A stretch of 6,087 bases of DNA, taken from positions 1 to 6,087 of the forward strand of contig JAFUPT010000183.1 in the NCBI GenBank assembly GCA_017481065.1. Direction: 5' to 3'. The notes beneath the pieces were generated by a model. The model had not been told where the DNA came from and made no database searches. It was given only the letters and a program-made list of their open reading frames with translations. This DNA is from Clostridia bacterium. Lineage in GTDB: Bacteria > Bacillota_A > Clostridia > Christensenellales > Aristaeellaceae. Shown piece by piece: positions 4,352-6,087 of the stretch. A program made the translations under genes and the position numbers. Position 1 is the stretch's first letter. Every line of letters starts with the position of its first letter.

Positions 4352-6087
4352 ATGAAGATCATCTACAAGGACGGCGTGGTCGCCGAATGCCCCGAAGAGG
4401 AGAAATTGCACGTTATCCGTCATACCGCAGCCCACATCATGGCCCAGGCCATCCAGCGCCTCTATCCCGAGGCCGATTTCGGCTACGGCCCCGCAACCGA
4501 TAACGGCTTCTACTACGATGTAGACCTGGGCGATAAGAAGATCGCCGATGAGGATCTGGCCGCCATCGAAGCCGAGATGAAGAAGATCATCAAGGAAAAC
4601 CTGCCCATCAAGCCCTTCATCCTGCCCCGCGAGGAAGCCAAGCAGCTGATGGCGGAGCGCAATGCCAAGTATAAGCTGGAGCACATCGACGACCTGCCCG
4701 AGGACGCCGAAATTTCCTTCTACAAGCAGGGCGATTACATCGATATGTGCATCGGCCCCCACCTGACCTACACCAAGGCCCTCAAGGCCTTCAAGCTCAC
4801 CCAATCCTCCGGCGCATACTGGAAGGGCGATAAGGATAACAAGATGCTCACCCGCATCAACGGCATCGCCTTCGCCACCCAGGACGAGCTGGACGCCCAC
4901 CTCAAGCTGATGGAAGAGGCCGCCCGCCGCGATCACCGCAAGGTCGGCAAGGAAATGAAGCTGTTCATGATGCGCGACGAGGCCATCGGCTTCCCATTCT
5001 TCCTGCCCAACGGCATGATCCTGAAGAACACCCTGATCGAATACTGGCGCGAGCTGCACCGCAAGAACGGCTATGTGGAAATCAGCACGCCCCTGATCAT
5101 GAACCGCAAGCTGTGGGAAACCAGCGGCCACTGGGATCATTACAAGAACAACATGTACTCCACCATGATCGATGATGAGATCAACTGCGTGAAGCCCATG
5201 AACTGCCCCGGCGGCGTTCTTGTATATGCCAGCAAGCCCCATTCCTACCGCGAGCTGCCCATCCGCGCGGGCGAGCTGGGCATCGTGCACCGCCATGAGC
5301 TGCGCGGCGCGCTCCACGGCCTGATGCGCGTGCGCTGCTTCACCCAGGACGACGCCCACATCTTCATGCGCCCCGACCAGATCACCGATGAAATCATGGG
5401 CGTTGTGCACCTGATCAACGAAGTATACACCAAGTTCGGCTTCAAGTATTTCATCGAGCTCTCCACCCGTCCCGAGGATTCCATGGGTTCCGACGAGGAT
5501 TGGGAGGCCGCAACCAACGGCCTCAAGGGCGCGCTGGAAAAGCTCGGCCTTGAATACACCATCAACGAGGGCGACGGCGCCTTCTACGGCCCGAAGATCG
5601 ACTTCCACCTGCAGGATAGCATCGGCCGTACCTGGCAGTGCGGCACCATCCAGCTGGACTTCCAGATGCCCATCAACTTCAACCTGGAATACACCGCCGA
5701 AAACGGCCAGAAGGAACGCCCGATCATGATCCACCGCGTATGCTTCGGCTCCATCGAGCGCTTCATCGGCATCCTTACCGAGCACTACGCCGGCAAGTTC
5801 CCCACCTGGCTCGCTCCCGAGCAGGTTCGCGTCATGTCCGTTTCCGATAAGAGCGAAGCCTATGCCAAGGAAGTTTATGAAAAGCTCTTCGCCGAGGGCA
5901 TCCGCGTAACCCTCGACGACCGCTCCGATAAGATCGGCTACAAGATCCGCGAGGCCCGCCAGGTCATGCGCGTGCCCCACATGCTGATCATCGGTGCCAA
6001 GGAAGTGGAAAACGGCACCGTTTCCGTGCGCAACCGCGATACCGATGAAACCACCGTCATGACCGTGGACGAGCTGATCGCCATGCT
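4352..6087 (+). CDS. thrS: Threonyl-tRNA synthetase lacking the TGS domain, 3' end outside window
   Basis: Class II synthetase that charges tRNA-Thr in the cytoplasm. I translated 578 codons from ATG at 4352 to the right edge with no stop. The editing domain has H24-x3-H28 and C133-x3-H137, the residues that clear mis-charged Ser-tRNA-Thr. The catalytic core has motif 1 around 225-250 and motif 2 around 310-336 (HRHELRGALHGL then MRVRCFTQDDAH). The zinc ligands are C285, H336 and H461, and motif 3 is FGSIERFIGIL (465-475). The anticodon-binding domain starts near 487 and is nearly complete. The usual N-terminal TGS domain of about 60 residues is absent: only about 20 residues precede the editing domain. 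The T-box terminator lies directly upstream, so no room exists for a longer start. In motif 2, R318 stands where Ser is more usual. All catalytic residues I can check are present. Confidence 0.96.
   Translation, partial: MKIIYKDGVVAECPEEEKLHVIRHTAAHIMAQAIQRLYPEADFGYGPATDNGFYYDVDLGDKKIADEDLAAIEAEMKKIIKENLPIKPFILPREEAKQLMAERNAKYKLEHIDDLPEDAEISFYKQGDYIDMCIGPHLTYTKALKAFKLTQSSGAYWKGDKDNKMLTRINGIAFATQDELDAHLKLMEEAARRDHRKVGKEMKLFMMRDEAIGFPFFLPNGMILKNTLIEYWRELHRKNGYVEISTPLIMNRKLWETSGHWDHYKNNMYSTMIDDEINCVKPMNCPGGVLVYASKPHSYRELPIRAGELGIVHRHELRGALHGLMRVRCFTQDDAHIFMRPDQITDEIMGVVHLINEVYTKFGFKYFIELSTRPEDSMGSDEDWEAATNGLKGALEKLGLEYTINEGDGAFYGPKIDFHLQDSIGRTWQCGTIQLDFQMPINFNLEYTAENGQKERPIMIHRVCFGSIERFIGILTEHYAGKFPTWLAPEQVRVMSVSDKSEAYAKEVYEKLFAEGIRVTLDDRSDKIGYKIREARQVMRVPHMLIIGAKEVENGTVSVRNRDTDETTVMTVDELIAM

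Noticed and set aside
4220..5980. A 586-codon open frame on the minus strand opposite thrS
   Set aside because: It has the same cause: the codon bias of thrS leaves the complementary frame without stops. It has no recognisable domain and it runs through the T-box terminator.

Overview
The window looks like chromosomal DNA from a GC-rich member of the Clostridia (Bacillota), probably an uncultured gut lineage of the Oscillospirales or Christensenellales type. Three things suggest this: two T-box riboswitches control aminoacyl-tRNA synthetase genes, a TxpA/BsrG-type (putative holin-like) type I toxin locus is present, and small GC-rich palindromic repeats fill the intergenic DNA. The placement is an inference from these features, not from a database search.

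Layout. Positions 1-1035 (minus) hold gpsA, NAD(P)-dependent glycerol-3-phosphate dehydrogenase. Its 3' end runs off the left edge and its reading frame continues into a palindromic repeat. Positions 1036-1296 contain no gene but carry five stem-loop units. Positions 1297-3288 (minus) hold metG, methionyl-tRNA synthetase with a C-terminal tRNA-binding domain. Positions 3289-3579 hold the metG T-box leader (specifier ATG), its intrinsic terminator and a near-perfect sigma-A promoter.

Positions 3599-3957 hold a compact type I toxin-antitoxin locus that lies divergent from metG. It has a strong promoter, a possible 9-residue leader peptide, a stem that can hide the ribosome-binding site, a 27-residue one-helix membrane toxin starting at GTG, and a terminator. 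On the opposite strand a consensus promoter (3896-3924) drives a roughly 94-nt antisense RNA, which ends in its own terminator at the toxin stop codon. Neither the toxin nor the antisense RNA is picked up by ordinary gene calling, and this is the most interesting part of the window.

Positions 3969-3997 hold another palindromic repeat. Positions 4048-4318 hold the thrS promoter and T-box leader (specifier ACC). From 4352 to the right edge (plus) is thrS, threonyl-tRNA synthetase, lacking the usual N-terminal TGS domain and cut by the window end.

How the parts work together. metG and thrS should each be switched on when their own uncharged tRNA accumulates. The toxin locus sits between the two amino-acid-responsive leaders but has its own promoters and terminators, so it is probably autonomous. 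gpsA (phospholipid precursor supply) lies downstream of metG on the same strand, separated by the hairpin cluster.
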